Assembly: GCF_016918545.1 (NCBI RefSeq)
Contig: NZ_JAFFQC010000012.1
Coordinates: 1-64,000, forward strand
Reading direction: 5' to 3'
From: Desulfobulbus alkaliphilus
GTDB lineage: Bacteria > Desulfobacterota > Desulfobulbia > Desulfobulbales > Desulfobulbaceae
Length of the DNA stretch: 64,000 nucleotides
Under the pieces are notes generated by a model. That model was given only the letters and a program-made list of their open reading frames with translations. It was not told the origin of the DNA and did not search any database. Numbering within the stretch: position 1 is the stretch's first letter; the number at the start of each line of letters is the position of its first letter. This document shows, piece after piece, positions 33,870 to 42,942 of the stretch. Made by a program: the position numbers and the translations under genes.

Positions 33870-33994
33870 GTTCATCCAGGATCTTCAAGCGGCAGGAGGT
33901 CACCGGGGAGCTTTCCCGAAAAACACCGATAGACCTCCTGCGCGGATCACGTCCATGGATCAACTCCTTGACTGCTTCCAGCAAAAATATCACT

Positions 33995-34212
33995 CCTGAA
34001 TCCAGGACGGAGGGACTCTGTTTTAGGATATATCTTGCCGTAAGCAAGTTATAATTGCAACTGAATCCTTGGCAATAAATATCAGCAGCCGCCCTTCGGG
34101 GCATCCGTCCGCACACCATTTTCATTGCCCGTAGCCGTCCGATGAAGTGTCCATTACTCGAACGGCCACGAACAACGAAGATGACGTACGGACGAACGCT
34201 CACGGATTCAGG
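33995..34212 (-). repeat. Dispersed repeat, full length, reverse orientation
   Basis: 218 bases bounded by CCTGAATCC on the left and TCACGGATTCAGG on the right. The order of internal blocks is reversed relative to the copy at 42943-43161. Its right end is 51 bases before the DUF1186 start. Confidence 0.85.
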
Positions 34213-34263
34213 CACTGTCCCGGACTCCGCGTCCTTTCCCTGTCCACAGAGAGGCCCACAGGC

Positions 34264-35136
34264 ATGAGCAGTACCGATATCCAGACCCTGCTTGCGAATT
34301 TTGATCGACTGAGCGACACCTATATGCGGGAGGAGGTGGAAACCGCCCTGACCTGTCAGGATGCCATCACCCCTCACCTGCTGGCCATCATCGAAAGCGT
34401 GGCGGCAAACCCGCTGGTATACTCCCTGGAAGGGCACAACGGCCATGTCTATGCCGCGGCATTGCTGTCCCATTTTCAGGAGCCCGACGCCCACCTGCCC
34501 CTCATTCGTGCCTTTTCCATCCCCGAGGAACTGTTGGTGGAACTCTGGGGGGATCTCACCACGGAAACGTTGCCCACGATGCTCTACCGAACCTGCAACG
34601 GGTCCACGACAGCCATCAAGGAGCTGGTTGCCAACCGGGATGTCGATCAGTACGTCCGCTGTGCCGCCATGGAAGCCCTGTCCTATATTGTTGCCTTCGA
34701 TCCATCCAGGCGGGACGAGGTGATCTCCTTTTTCCATGGGCAGTTCACCGGGGAAGAAGCGGACAGGGAATCCTATTTCTGGGGCAACCTGGCCGCAACC
34801 CTTTGCGACCTCCACCCAGGGGAATCCATGGAGGTTCTTCGCAAGGCCTATACCAAAGACATTATCCCCACCCGTTTCATCGAACAAAGAGATGTTGATG
34901 AGGCCAACGACAAGGACAAGGACGCGACCCTGACCGCCCTGCGTTCCTGGGTCATCAAACGGATGCCCGCGGATGTCCACGGCTATATCTCCTGGTTCGC
35001 CGAGTTTCAAGACCAGGATGCGACCCGGGCCTTTCCTGTACCGGATAACCAGAAAAAATCACCGGCTGGTGCTAAAAAAACTGGAACTGGAAAAAAGAAA
35101 GATAAGAAGAAAACCGGTAAGAAAAAACAACGGTGA
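34264..35136 (+). CDS. DUF1186 family protein
   Basis: 290 residues, mostly helical, with the DUF1186 pattern of HEAT-like repeats: LVYSLEGHNGHVYAAALLSHF, AIKELVANRDVDQYVRCAAMEAL and GNLAATLCDLHPGESMEVLR (each given in part). Where many family members carry a SEC-C zinc motif, this one ends in a lysine-rich tail (GKKKDKKKTGKKKQR) that may bind nucleic acid. Start ATG 34264 is preferred; the in-frame start at 34147 lies inside the repeat and would add repeat-encoded residues. Function unknown. Two strong hairpins follow. Confidence 0.8.
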   Translation: MSSTDIQTLLANFDRLSDTYMREEVETALTCQDAITPHLLAIIESVAANPLVYSLEGHNGHVYAAALLSHFQEPDAHLPLIRAFSIPEELLVELWGDLTTETLPTMLYRTCNGSTTAIKELVANRDVDQYVRCAAMEALSYIVAFDPSRRDEVISFFHGQFTGEEADRESYFWGNLAATLCDLHPGESMEVLRKAYTKDIIPTRFIEQRDVDEANDKDKDATLTALRSWVIKRMPADVHGYISWFAEFQDQDATRAFPVPDNQKKSPAGAKKTGTGKKKDKKKTGKKKQR

Positions 35137-35170
35137 GCGGGGACGCGCCACCTGAAAATTTCGACAACAT

Positions 35171-35266
35171 TAAAATCCTGTGCCTCCAGGAGACGCAGGA
35201 TTTTAACCAGACAATCAAGGAGGGATACGGCATCATTTTCTCTTGCCGTATCCCCCCTTGATTTAG
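35171..35266 (+). terminator. Two successive hairpins after the DUF1186 gene
   Basis: First TAAAATCCTG (35171-35180) with CAGGATTTTA (35196-35205). Then AATCAAGGAGGGATACGGC (35213-35231) with GCCGTATCCCCCCTTGATT (35245-35263), with one mismatch, followed by TAGT. The second is a strong terminator-like structure that may serve both strands. Confidence 0.7.
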
Positions 35267-35267
35267 T

Positions 35268-35378
35268 CCTGAATCCATGAGCGGCTGGTGAAGGGTATTA
35301 TCAAGGATTCCAATGCAATTAGAATCTGATGACAGCAAGATACCCTCAAGACAAAAGTCCAGCCATCACGGATTCAGG
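35268..35378 (+). repeat. Dispersed repeat, internally deleted
   Basis: 111 bases from CCTGAATCCATGAGCGG to AGTCCAGCCATCACGG plus ATTCAGG. Both ends are intact but the foldback block is missing, so only the GGTGAAGGG block and the right half remain. Confidence 0.8.
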
Positions 35379-35601
35379 GTAGTTTTTTACCGATTGCACG
35401 AGCACTGAGTGGGCCTATTTTTTCCGATGCGCCTCAATTGGTGATTTCTGCCCGCTATCGCCTGAAGTAACCACCGCATAATGACCAGTGCTGCGTATCA
35501 CCAGCGTTTTTTATGGCTCCCACTGCACAACCAAGTCTTGCGCAGGTTCGCTTGTAACAATGTATCCTATTGCCTGCAAACAAAACATCTCATCACATAT
35601 C

Positions 35602-36033
35602 CTACTGGTGCATGAGCTGGTCGACCCTGCCCTTCAGGTGGGTATCAAAACTGACCTGATTGGCAATGGCATTATAGGTCCCTACATCCAGCCCCACACC
35701 GTTGACGGCTTCCACCATCTTATCGTTCATTTCCTGATGTATTTCAACGGCTTCAGCCTGATCCTGAATCCCTTCTAATTTTTCTGTATAATCATTTCTT
35801 ATATCTCTCACCTCACTGTTCGCTGCCACGAACTGATGCAGCTGGTCATCCGAAAAATCCTGGGCAGTATGGGCAGGAGGGGTACCGGCCGGACCTTGCC
35901 CGGCGTCACCACCGTAGCCCTGCTCACCATAACCTTGTTGGGCTAGTGCAGTGCCACTCATCAGTAAAATAAGTATGGCTAAGACAGAACCGGCAAAGGG
36001 TAAGCTATTGTTGATTCCATTTGTTCTTTTCAT
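35602..36033 (-). CDS. DUF4168 family exported protein
   Basis: 143 residues. A signal peptide (MKRTNGINNSL, then AGSVLAILILLMSGTALAQ) is followed by a Gly/Gln-rich linker (QQGYGEQGYGGDAGQG). The DUF4168 core has DFSDDQLHQFVAANSEV and the late NAIANQVSFDTHLKGRV. Start 36033 is set by GGAGG six bases upstream. It is probably periplasmic. A near-perfect sigma-54 promoter lies about 114 bases upstream on the same strand, and the divergent genes encode a kinase and a sigma-54 activator. It is therefore likely their regulated target, in an envelope stress response. Molecular function unknown. Confidence 0.85.
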   Translation of the reverse strand: MKRTNGINNSLPFAGSVLAILILLMSGTALAQQGYGEQGYGGDAGQGPAGTPPAHTAQDFSDDQLHQFVAANSEVRDIRNDYTEKLEGIQDQAEAVEIHQEMNDKMVEAVNGVGLDVGTYNAIANQVSFDTHLKGRVDQLMHQ

Positions 36034-36146
36034 GTCAATCCTCCAATAATAAGATTTCTCCAAGACGTTTTCCATCATGGTTAAACGCCGAAAGTCGATG
36101 TACCGCTGACAATGCATCGGACCATTGTTCGCAGTGGTACCGATTC

Positions 36147-36162
36147 AGCAACAAGAGTGCCA
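36147..36162 (-). promoter_or_regulatory. Sigma-54 promoter for the DUF4168 gene
   Basis: Minus-strand TGGCACTCTTGTTGCT matches the consensus TGGCAC-N5-TTGCW exactly (GG at -24, GC at -12). Transcription would begin near 36137, about 104 bases before the DUF4168 start. The adjacent divergent gene pair includes an NtrC-type activator, which this promoter would require. Confidence 0.8.
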
Positions 36163-36312
36163 TTCCACCAATCTTCGTTTTTATTTCAAGAAAAAAACCA
36201 AAAAACAGATAAATGAATCGCTTCTGAACCTTTCTTGTTTTCGTTGCTATTCTCCTGAAAATTGTCTAAAAACGATACATGTACAAAATAATACGAAACA
36301 GAGGAGGTCTGG

Positions 36313-37836
36313 ATGTTTTTTCGGTCAACCACACAGAGCTTAAGTATGCAGGTATCTTTACTGCTCTTTTTGGTATGCCCCTTGATAGGAGTTTTTGCTG
36401 GTGGTGGGTTTTACAGCTTGAAGTATATGGAGCGTGAGGTGGAGAAACGCATGCAAAAAGACATAGAGCTTATTGCGCGCGCTATTCGAGGACCGTTGGA
36501 ATATGCTCTTGAGCATGGACGTTCAGGAAGTTTAGGGCAGACAGTGACCTCGGTCTTTCACTTCGGGGAAGTATATGGTGCCTATGTGTATGACAAAGAA
36601 GGGAAACGGATTGCCTCAAGTGGTGACAGGGATCTTATGGTTGCACATGACAAATTCGACGAATTAGCCTCCGAAGGAGCCCGTAAAGGTACCTATAAAG
36701 GTTCGGGTGAGAGGCAGGTCTACTCCTATTTTGTCCCTTTGGCTGATTCCGTCGGACGTAATATTGGCCTCTTGCAACTGGTTCGCGAACGAAATGATTT
36801 CCATGCATATATCCAACGTGTCCGCAATCAGATTCTTGGTGTTATGATTTTGATATTATTCCCTCTGCTTGGCGTTGTTGTTTATGGACATCACAGGGTG
36901 ATCGGACGACACCTTGGCCGGCTGGTGGAGAGCATGGCACATATCGAAGGAGGTGCCCATGACCACCGCCCTGTTCCCTCCGGGCCACGTGAATTGCGTC
37001 AATTAGCAGAGGGTATGAAAACCATGCTCGATAGTATTGAGCGTGTTGGATTGGAAATTGAACTGAAACGAAAAGAACAAGAACGACTGGAACGTCAATT
37101 GCATCAATCGCAAAAAATGGCGGCCATCGGCCAATTGGCGGCAGGGGTAGCGCATGAATTGGGCACGCCGCTCAGTGTTATTTCCGGTAAAGCCCAGCGC
37201 ATGTTACGAAAAGAAGACCTGCCCACTCATGTCGTCAAAGTGTTTCATGAAACACGCGATGCTGTCCAACGTATGGAACGTATTGTTCGCCAATTGCTTG
37301 ATTTCGGACGGGACAATCAACTGCGGTTGCGACCCGTGGCCATCGATGACATGGTCGAGTGCGTTGTGGCTCAGATCTCCGATGAAGTGCATGCGCAATC
37401 GATCCAACTCACGATCCGCGGATCGCGACCGGCACCGGTACACTGTTTTGATAGAGTACGCATGGAGCAGGCCCTGGTTAATCTCCTCCGAAATGCCTTC
37501 CATGCCACAGGAAGTGGTGGGAAAGTGCGGGTGGGTTGGTTTGATGACGGCCGCTATCTTGGATTATTTGTTGCCGATAATGGTTCAGGAATTCCCAAAA
37601 AACAATATACCAAGGTATTCGAGCCCTTTTATACAACCAAAATGGTGGGAAAAGGGACTGGATTGGGTTTGGCCATAGCCCAGGCAGCTGCCAGTGACCA
37701 TGGCGGGCGCATAGAGGTGGCAGAATCAGAGCTGGGTGGAGCATTGTTTACAATACTCTTCGGAAAAGGAGAGAATACGATGCGGACCCCGGACCCGTCA
37801 ACGTTGGTTCTTGTCTCCCCGAAGGGCGACGGATAA
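36313..37836 (+). CDS. Membrane sensor histidine kinase, partner of NtrC-type regulator
   Basis: 507 residues. Membrane segments at about 14-34 and 174-192 bracket a periplasmic sensor of about 140 residues; a HAMP-like stretch (RHLGRLVESMAHI) follows. H281 in GVAHELGTPLSVI is the phosphoacceptor. The HATPase domain has LVNLLRNAFHA, DNGSGIP, FEPFYTTK and GKGTGLGLA. The final 17 or so residues after FGKGEN (STLVLVSPKGDG) are encoded by the edge of a degenerate repeat copy and are probably not functional. GAGGAGG precedes the ATG. It is followed by its likely cognate regulator. Confidence 0.92.
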   Translation: MFFRSTTQSLSMQVSLLLFLVCPLIGVFAGGGFYSLKYMEREVEKRMQKDIELIARAIRGPLEYALEHGRSGSLGQTVTSVFHFGEVYGAYVYDKEGKRIASSGDRDLMVAHDKFDELASEGARKGTYKGSGERQVYSYFVPLADSVGRNIGLLQLVRERNDFHAYIQRVRNQILGVMILILFPLLGVVVYGHHRVIGRHLGRLVESMAHIEGGAHDHRPVPSGPRELRQLAEGMKTMLDSIERVGLEIELKRKEQERLERQLHQSQKMAAIGQLAAGVAHELGTPLSVISGKAQRMLRKEDLPTHVVKVFHETRDAVQRMERIVRQLLDFGRDNQLRLRPVAIDDMVECVVAQISDEVHAQSIQLTIRGSRPAPVHCFDRVRMEQALVNLLRNAFHATGSGGKVRVGWFDDGRYLGLFVADNGSGIPKKQYTKVFEPFYTTKMVGKGTGLGLAIAQAAASDHGGRIEVAESELGGALFTILFGKGENTMRTPDPSTLVLVSPKGDG

Positions 37837-37903
37837 CGGCAGAGTATGAAAAAGTCGCCGAACCTACTATCCGGAACAACAGCCCAGCGGTCATGGATTG
37901 AGG
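37812..37903 (+). repeat. Dispersed repeat, degenerate right half
   Basis: Begins CCCCGAAGGGCGACGG and ends CCCAGCGGTCATGGATTGAGG, matching the right half of the family with several changes. It lies between the kinase and the regulator and includes the kinase stop codon. Confidence 0.6.
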
Positions 37904-37912
37904 TGGAAAGCT

Positions 37913-39331
37913 ATGAATAAAATATCTCAAATACCAGAAAAAATACTAATAGTCGAGGATGATGCCGCTTTACGTGCCTTGATCGAAGAAGAATGTGGAG
38001 ATGCAGGATTTGAAGTGCAGGGTGCAGCTGATGCTGATCTCGCCTGGAAGATGGTACAACGCCGGCTACCCGATCTTATCATCAGTGATGTACGCCTGCC
38101 GGGGCATGATGGTTTATGGCTTCTAGACCGCATCAATGAGCTTACCGAACCACCAGGGTTTATTTTGATGACAGCTTTTGGAACCGTTCCCCAGGCAGTG
38201 CAAGCTCTTAAACAAGGAGCCAATGATTTTCTAACCAAGCCTCTGGACCTTGATCATCTGATGATTTGCGTCCAACGTACTATCGAAAACCGCAGAATGC
38301 GCATGGATATGCTGCGGTATCGCAAGCTGTTGGGTGACAATGGTTTCCATGGAATAATTGGCCACAGTGCGGTCATGAGAAGGCTGTTTGCCTCTTTGAA
38401 ACAAGTTGCCAAGGCTTTGGGCCCCGTATTGATCACCGGTGAAAGCGGCACCGGTAAAGATTTGGTGGCTCAAGCCATTCACCAGGAAAGCCCACGCAAC
38501 AATGGACCTTTTATCGCTGTCAACTGTGCGGCAATCCCGGGCGAACTGCAGGAAAGTGAGTTTTTTGGCCATGCCGCTGGTTCTTTTACCGGGGCTGAAA
38601 CTTCTCGCAAAGGGCTTTTTGCTGAAGCTTGTGATGGTACTCTTTTCCTCGATGAAATTGGCGATATGCCACTCAGGCTTCAAGCAAAATTGCTCCGCAT
38701 TTTAGAAGATGGCCTGGTCAGACCGATTGGTGTCAATCATGAAACCCATTTCAACGTACGCGTGATCGCAGCGACAAATCATGACCTCGAAGAACGTGTG
38801 GCAGCCGGCCTGTTTCGTGAGGATCTTTATTTCAGGCTGGAAACGTTCATGTTGCATGTCCCGCCTCTCCGTGAACGAGACGACGATATCGACCTGTTGA
38901 TTGCTCGATTTATGAAGGTGCTGAGTGCTCAAATGGACCGCAATGTCAGTGCCGTCTCCGGTGCAGCTCTCAAATTGCTGCACGAGTATCCATTTCCCGG
39001 CAATGTTCGCGAATTACGCAACGCTATTGAACGGGCTGTTGCCTTCTGCAACGGGACGGAAATCAAACCTGACTGCCTTCCGAAGCGAATTCGCAAACAC
39101 AGATACACTCAACGCCATGACGATCCTTTATTGTTTTCCACTTTTTCAACGGAGGAAGAATTCCTCACTCTCGACCAAATGGCGAATAAATACACCTCGT
39201 TCGTCCTTGAACGTCTCAATGGCAACAAACGGCGGGCAGCGCAACTCCTCGACATCAGTCGAGCAACCCTGTATCGTCGCCTCGGAGTTGACAGCTCGGG
39301 TGCTCTCAACTCCAGGACAGTAAAAAAATAA
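37913..39331 (+). CDS. Sigma-54-dependent response regulator (NtrC type)
   Basis: 472 residues. Receiver with phosphoacceptor D59 (IISDVRLPGHDG) and the lysine of TKPLD. The AAA+ domain has Walker A GESGTGKD, the sigma-54 contact loop as GSFTGA (serine for the usual alanine of GAFTGA), and Walker B GTLFLDEIGD. A Fis-type helix-turn-helix ends the protein (NKRRAAQLLDISRATLYRRL). ATG 37913 has GAGGTGG upstream; a TTG five codons earlier lies at the repeat edge. It should activate the sigma-54 promoter at 36147-36162 in response to the upstream kinase. Confidence 0.93.
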   Translation: MNKISQIPEKILIVEDDAALRALIEEECGDAGFEVQGAADADLAWKMVQRRLPDLIISDVRLPGHDGLWLLDRINELTEPPGFILMTAFGTVPQAVQALKQGANDFLTKPLDLDHLMICVQRTIENRRMRMDMLRYRKLLGDNGFHGIIGHSAVMRRLFASLKQVAKALGPVLITGESGTGKDLVAQAIHQESPRNNGPFIAVNCAAIPGELQESEFFGHAAGSFTGAETSRKGLFAEACDGTLFLDEIGDMPLRLQAKLLRILEDGLVRPIGVNHETHFNVRVIAATNHDLEERVAAGLFREDLYFRLETFMLHVPPLRERDDDIDLLIARFMKVLSAQMDRNVSAVSGAALKLLHEYPFPGNVRELRNAIERAVAFCNGTEIKPDCLPKRIRKHRYTQRHDDPLLFSTFSTEEEFLTLDQMANKYTSFVLERLNGNKRRAAQLLDISRATLYRRLGVDSSGALNSRTVKK

Positions 39332-39392
39332 CAGCAGCAGACTACAACCTATGTTCTGACCACGGGCTTCACGCCTTTCTCGCGGTGATCAC

Positions 39393-39487
39393 CCTGGATC
39401 ATGAGCGTTCGTCGTGCGTCAGCTTCATTGCCGGTGACCGTTCGATTAAAGTAGCCTTTATCGGATGGTTACGGGATGTAAAGAGAC
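39393..39487 (+). repeat. Dispersed repeat, right part missing
   Basis: Starts CCTGGATCATGAGCGTTCG and runs through the foldback block (GACCGTTCGATTAAAGT, then CTTTATCGGATGGTTACGGG), then loses similarity. This copy carries only the foldback half. Confidence 0.7.
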
Positions 39488-39512
39488 CGGCAACATCCAT
39501 CAGTTACCAACC

Positions 39513-40190
39513 TCATTCCCTGAGCTGGATGCGCAGACTGCCTTCACCGACCTCAACCGCGGCCACACCATCGGCAAACCCCTGCCAGAATCCGGGTTCC
39601 GCACCGAAGACCTCGACCAGATCGATATTTTTCAGGCCACCGATCCAGGCATTGGGCAGGGGAATGCCCATAACCGACACCCCTCGAAGTATGAATACAG
39701 GGCGATCGCCACGGAAGGCCAAGGTAGCCCCAGCCCTGACCCTGAGGGTTTTCCCGCCCACAAACGGCAGATCCGGATCCATGGGGATGAGGAGGTGGAG
39801 ACTGATGAGATCCGTGGTGAAGCCGACAGCAACCTTACGGGCCAGGTCGGTGTTGCGGGCAATCATGGCATTAATCTCCCGCTCGGTGAGCATGATTTCC
39901 CGGGCAAGGTCATCCTCGGTGTAGGGTTCTGCCCGCAGCTCGCCAACGCCTGGTCGCTCTGCCTCGGGCTGGTGCATGGGACCGGGGTCGCTCCCCTGTT
40001 CAAAGCGGGCCAGCTTCTGTTCAAGACGCTGCGCTTCCGCTGGAGCAAGAACGACTGGTTCAAAAGGTTTGGCAAAAAGCCAGCTCCTGACCACCAACAG
40101 GGTAACCACCATGGTCAGCAGCATGGCTGCGATGACAAGACCGATCACCTGGGGCGTTGACAGCCCCGCTTGTTTTCTGGGCGTTTCCAT
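39513..40190 (-). CDS. Membrane-anchored protein of unknown function
   Basis: 225 residues. One N-terminal membrane segment (about 14-34, VIGLVIAAMLLTMVVTLLVV) is followed by a linker and a soluble domain, with LTEREINAMIARNTDLARKV and a beta-rich part (GKTLRVRAGATLAF, PVFILRGVSVMGIPLP). The predicted form is an inner-membrane protein with a periplasmic domain. I do not recognise the family. GAGGAG lies seven bases before the ATG. It converges with the sigma-54 regulator gene and is alone in its direction. Confidence 0.75.
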   Translation of the reverse strand: METPRKQAGLSTPQVIGLVIAAMLLTMVVTLLVVRSWLFAKPFEPVVLAPAEAQRLEQKLARFEQGSDPGPMHQPEAERPGVGELRAEPYTEDDLAREIMLTEREINAMIARNTDLARKVAVGFTTDLISLHLLIPMDPDLPFVGGKTLRVRAGATLAFRGDRPVFILRGVSVMGIPLPNAWIGGLKNIDLVEVFGAEPGFWQGFADGVAAVEVGEGSLRIQLRE

Positions 40191-40336
40191 TATCTTCTCC
40201 TCTTGTTGCAGACTGATGTTGTTTGTATACGTCAGCTGTTCCGGCCTGTCAAACGTCGAATGCGGGACAGCGCGGCACAGGGATCACCTCGGCACGGCCT
40301 TTGCCACGGTCACTGCAAGCTCCTGCATGGCCCGGA

Positions 40337-40424
40337 CCTGGATCCGTGAGGGATCCTGTTGAAATAAGAATTTTATTACAGAAAGATATATTCAAAACAA
40401 GCGTCCAGCCGTCACGGATTCAGG
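40337..40424 (+). repeat. Dispersed repeat, strongly deleted
   Basis: 88 bases with both ends (CCTGGATCCGTGAG and GTCCAGCCGTCACGG plus ATTCAGG) and the ACAGAAAGATATATTC block. The foldback and the GAAGGGCGG block are deleted. Confidence 0.8.
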
Positions 40425-40536
40425 CAGGAAACACTCCGGTGAGTCAAGCAACCCATTTTTACCTTGCACCACCAGCCAAACTCCTGTATCTGCATCGGCA
40501 TTGTCCCTGCTAACTCCTGATGATGACACCCACAGC

Positions 40537-41793
40537 ATGATCAACGGATACCTTGTTCTTATAGTTGCCATTCTCCTGTCCGTGTACCTGCTCAACCTGA
40601 CCACGGCGCTGCTCAATCTCCGCTCTCTTCGTTCGGACCTCCCGGCAGAATTTGTCGGCATCTATGACGTCGGGCAGTATGCTCTCTCACAGGAATATAC
40701 CCGAACAACCACCCGTTTCGCGCTGCTGGAAAGCACCATCAGCCTTCTGGTCACCCTGACCTTCATTTTCGCTGGAGGCTTCAACCTCATCGATCTGGCA
40801 GCACGGAGTTTCGGTTTTGCCACCATCCCCACCGGTCTGATTTTCACCGGTCTGCTGGCCCTTCTTTCAGCAGTTCTCAGCCTGCCCTTTACCCTCTATG
40901 GAACCTTTGTCATCGAAGAGCGCTTCGGTTTCAACACCACCACGGTGGCGACTTTTTTCCTCGACCGCCTCAAAGCGGCCCTGTTGGCCGTGGTCCTTGG
41001 TGCTCCCTTGCTTGCCGGTATTTTCTGGTTTTTTGAGACCAGCGGCCCGTCGGCCTGGGTGTATTGCTGGATCGCCACGGTAATTTTTCTCCTGGTGGTG
41101 CAGTTTCTGGCTCCAGTGGTGATCATGCCCCTGTTCAACACCTTCACCCCCCTGGCCGATGGCGAACTCAAAGAGGCCATTACCCGTTATGCCGCCGCCC
41201 AGCAATTCGCCCTTCAGGGGATCTATACCATGGACGGCTCCAAACGCTCCACCCGGGCCAATGCGTTCTTCACCGGTTTCGGCCGCTTCCGTCGTATTGT
41301 TTTTTTCGATACCCTCATCGACAAACTCACCACCAGCGAAATCGTCGCTGTTCTCGCCCACGAGATGGGCCATTACAAACATCGGCATCTCCTTGGCATG
41401 CTGGTGCTGTCCATTCTCCAGACCGGGCTGATGTTTTTCCTTCTTTCCCGCCTGCTCGACAACCCCGGCCTGTTCGCGGCTTTTTCCATGGAGCATATAT
41501 CGGTGTACGCCGGCCTGGTCTTTTTCGGCTTTCTCTATACCCCCATCGCCACTCTGCTCGCCATTGCCATCAATGCCTTTTCCCGACACAACGAATACCA
41601 GGCCGATCGTTTTGCCCTGGACAGTGGCAGCCATGGTGAAGCGCTGATCAGCGGCCTGAAAAAGCTCAGCCGCAGCAATCTCTCCAACCTGACCCCGCAC
41701 CCTGTCCATGTCTTTCTCAACTACAGCCACCCGCCGGTCCTGGCCCGAATTGAGGCGCTGCGCAAGGCTGCGGGTGACAGCCGGGAGCAATGA
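40537..41793 (+). CDS. Ste24-like M48 family zinc metallopeptidase
   Basis: 418 residues. Several N-terminal membrane segments; zinc site HEMGH (275-279) and the third ligand region NEYQADRFAL. The overall layout matches CAAX prenyl protease 1 (Ste24) homologues of bacteria. It is an inner-membrane protease, probably for membrane-protein quality control. ATG 40537 is used; a TTG 12 codons upstream has no ribosome binding site. It ends three bases before the next gene, so the two are likely co-transcribed. Confidence 0.88.
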   Translation: MINGYLVLIVAILLSVYLLNLTTALLNLRSLRSDLPAEFVGIYDVGQYALSQEYTRTTTRFALLESTISLLVTLTFIFAGGFNLIDLAARSFGFATIPTGLIFTGLLALLSAVLSLPFTLYGTFVIEERFGFNTTTVATFFLDRLKAALLAVVLGAPLLAGIFWFFETSGPSAWVYCWIATVIFLLVVQFLAPVVIMPLFNTFTPLADGELKEAITRYAAAQQFALQGIYTMDGSKRSTRANAFFTGFGRFRRIVFFDTLIDKLTTSEIVAVLAHEMGHYKHRHLLGMLVLSILQTGLMFFLLSRLLDNPGLFAAFSMEHISVYAGLVFFGFLYTPIATLLAIAINAFSRHNEYQADRFALDSGSHGEALISGLKKLSRSNLSNLTPHPVHVFLNYSHPPVLARIEALRKAAGDSREQ

Positions 41794-41796
41794 AGC

Positions 41797-42936
41797 ATGA
41801 CAACTATCGACACCCGCATGCATCAAAGCTGGCTCTGCCAGCTTTCAAGGGAATACGATGACATCCGCTACCAGTACCGCCTTGCCTTGCGTCCGCCCAT
41901 TTTGACCATCAACATGCACAGGAAACAGATGGGCAGCTGGTCGGCGGCCAACCGCACGCTGACGCTGAGCCATTTTCTCCTGGCCGGCTATCCCTGGACC
42001 ACAACCCTGCAGGTCCTCAAACATGAAATAGCCCACCAGGTCTGCAGTGAAATCCATCTCCGGGACGATGCTGGTCATGGCCCCCTGTTCCGCGAGGCCT
42101 GCAACCGAATCGGTCTCGATCCTGTTTTTCATCGCCCCTCGGCGGATCTGGCGGACGGGCTGCAGACGACGCCACAGGGTTCCTCCGCAACCCAGAGGGG
42201 CCGGCACATTATTGACAAGGCGCGCAAACTCATGGCCCTGGGGTCCTCGGAGAATGAACATGAGGCAGCCCTGGCTGTTCGCCGGGCCACCGAACTCCTC
42301 GCCCGTCATCGGCTCGACTTCGCTGCCCTGGCCGCTACAGCCGACCTGGAACACCGAACCATCAATACCGGGATTCAAACCCTGCCCGCCCACCGTCGCA
42401 TGATCTGCGCCATCCTGGAGGCCTGTTTTTCCGTGCGGGTGATCTGCGCCTCCCTGTATGACCCCCATGCCAATGTTTGTCACAGGACCATCGAAGTATT
42501 GGGCCGAGCGGAACTGGTGGCCATGGCCGAACATTGCTACCATTTCCTCGAAGACCGACTACAGGTCCTCTGGAAAAAAAACCGTTCCCTCGTCCGCGGT
42601 CAAGGCGACAACGGTCGCATTGCCAAAAAAAGCTATTACCTCGGTTTGTTGGCCGGATTTCGCCAGACCCTGGAGTCTGCACCCATGCAGGTTCCACCGG
42701 TCCACGGCTGTCAACCGGCAAGCAGTATGCCCGCATGCCGCGAGCAGCAAGCCCTGGACACCTTTGTTGCCTACCGCTTCCCCCGACTGCGGACCATGCG
42801 GAGTCAGAGTGGTTCCTTCCATAACGGGGCCTATCAACAGGCTCTAGCAGCCGGCCGCGAGTTGACCCTGCACCCGCCGGTGCAGGATGGTCCCGGCGCG
42901 AACCTTCGGCTTCCGCCCAAAACGCAGCCCAGTTGA
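41797..42936 (+). CDS. SprT-like zinc domain fused to DUF2786
   Basis: 379 residues. The N-terminal part (about 1-125) has a SprT-like metal site, HEIAH (76-80), with a further histidine in DDAGHGPLF. From about 140 is a DUF2786 domain (KARKLMALGSSENEHEAALA, RRATELLARHRLDF), then a longer domain with KKNRSLVRGQG and SYYLGLLAGF. DUF2786 proteins are sometimes phage-associated and of unknown activity; SprT-like domains are proteases or metal-binding. The combination may act on DNA-bound proteins, which is speculative. It follows the M48 protease by three bases. Confidence 0.8.
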   Translation: MTTIDTRMHQSWLCQLSREYDDIRYQYRLALRPPILTINMHRKQMGSWSAANRTLTLSHFLLAGYPWTTTLQVLKHEIAHQVCSEIHLRDDAGHGPLFREACNRIGLDPVFHRPSADLADGLQTTPQGSSATQRGRHIIDKARKLMALGSSENEHEAALAVRRATELLARHRLDFAALAATADLEHRTINTGIQTLPAHRRMICAILEACFSVRVICASLYDPHANVCHRTIEVLGRAELVAMAEHCYHFLEDRLQVLWKKNRSLVRGQGDNGRIAKKSYYLGLLAGFRQTLESAPMQVPPVHGCQPASSMPACREQQALDTFVAYRFPRLRTMRSQSGSFHNGAYQQALAAGRELTLHPPVQDGPGANLRLPPKTQPS

Positions 42937-42942
42937 GGAGAC

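Noticed and set aside
34147-34263. N-terminal extension of the DUF1186 protein
   Set aside because: The extra residues come from the dispersed repeat and lack a ribosome binding site.
35171-35266. Tandem hairpins considered as a CRISPR-like or repeat array
   Set aside because: Only two hairpins of different sequence; they fit terminators.
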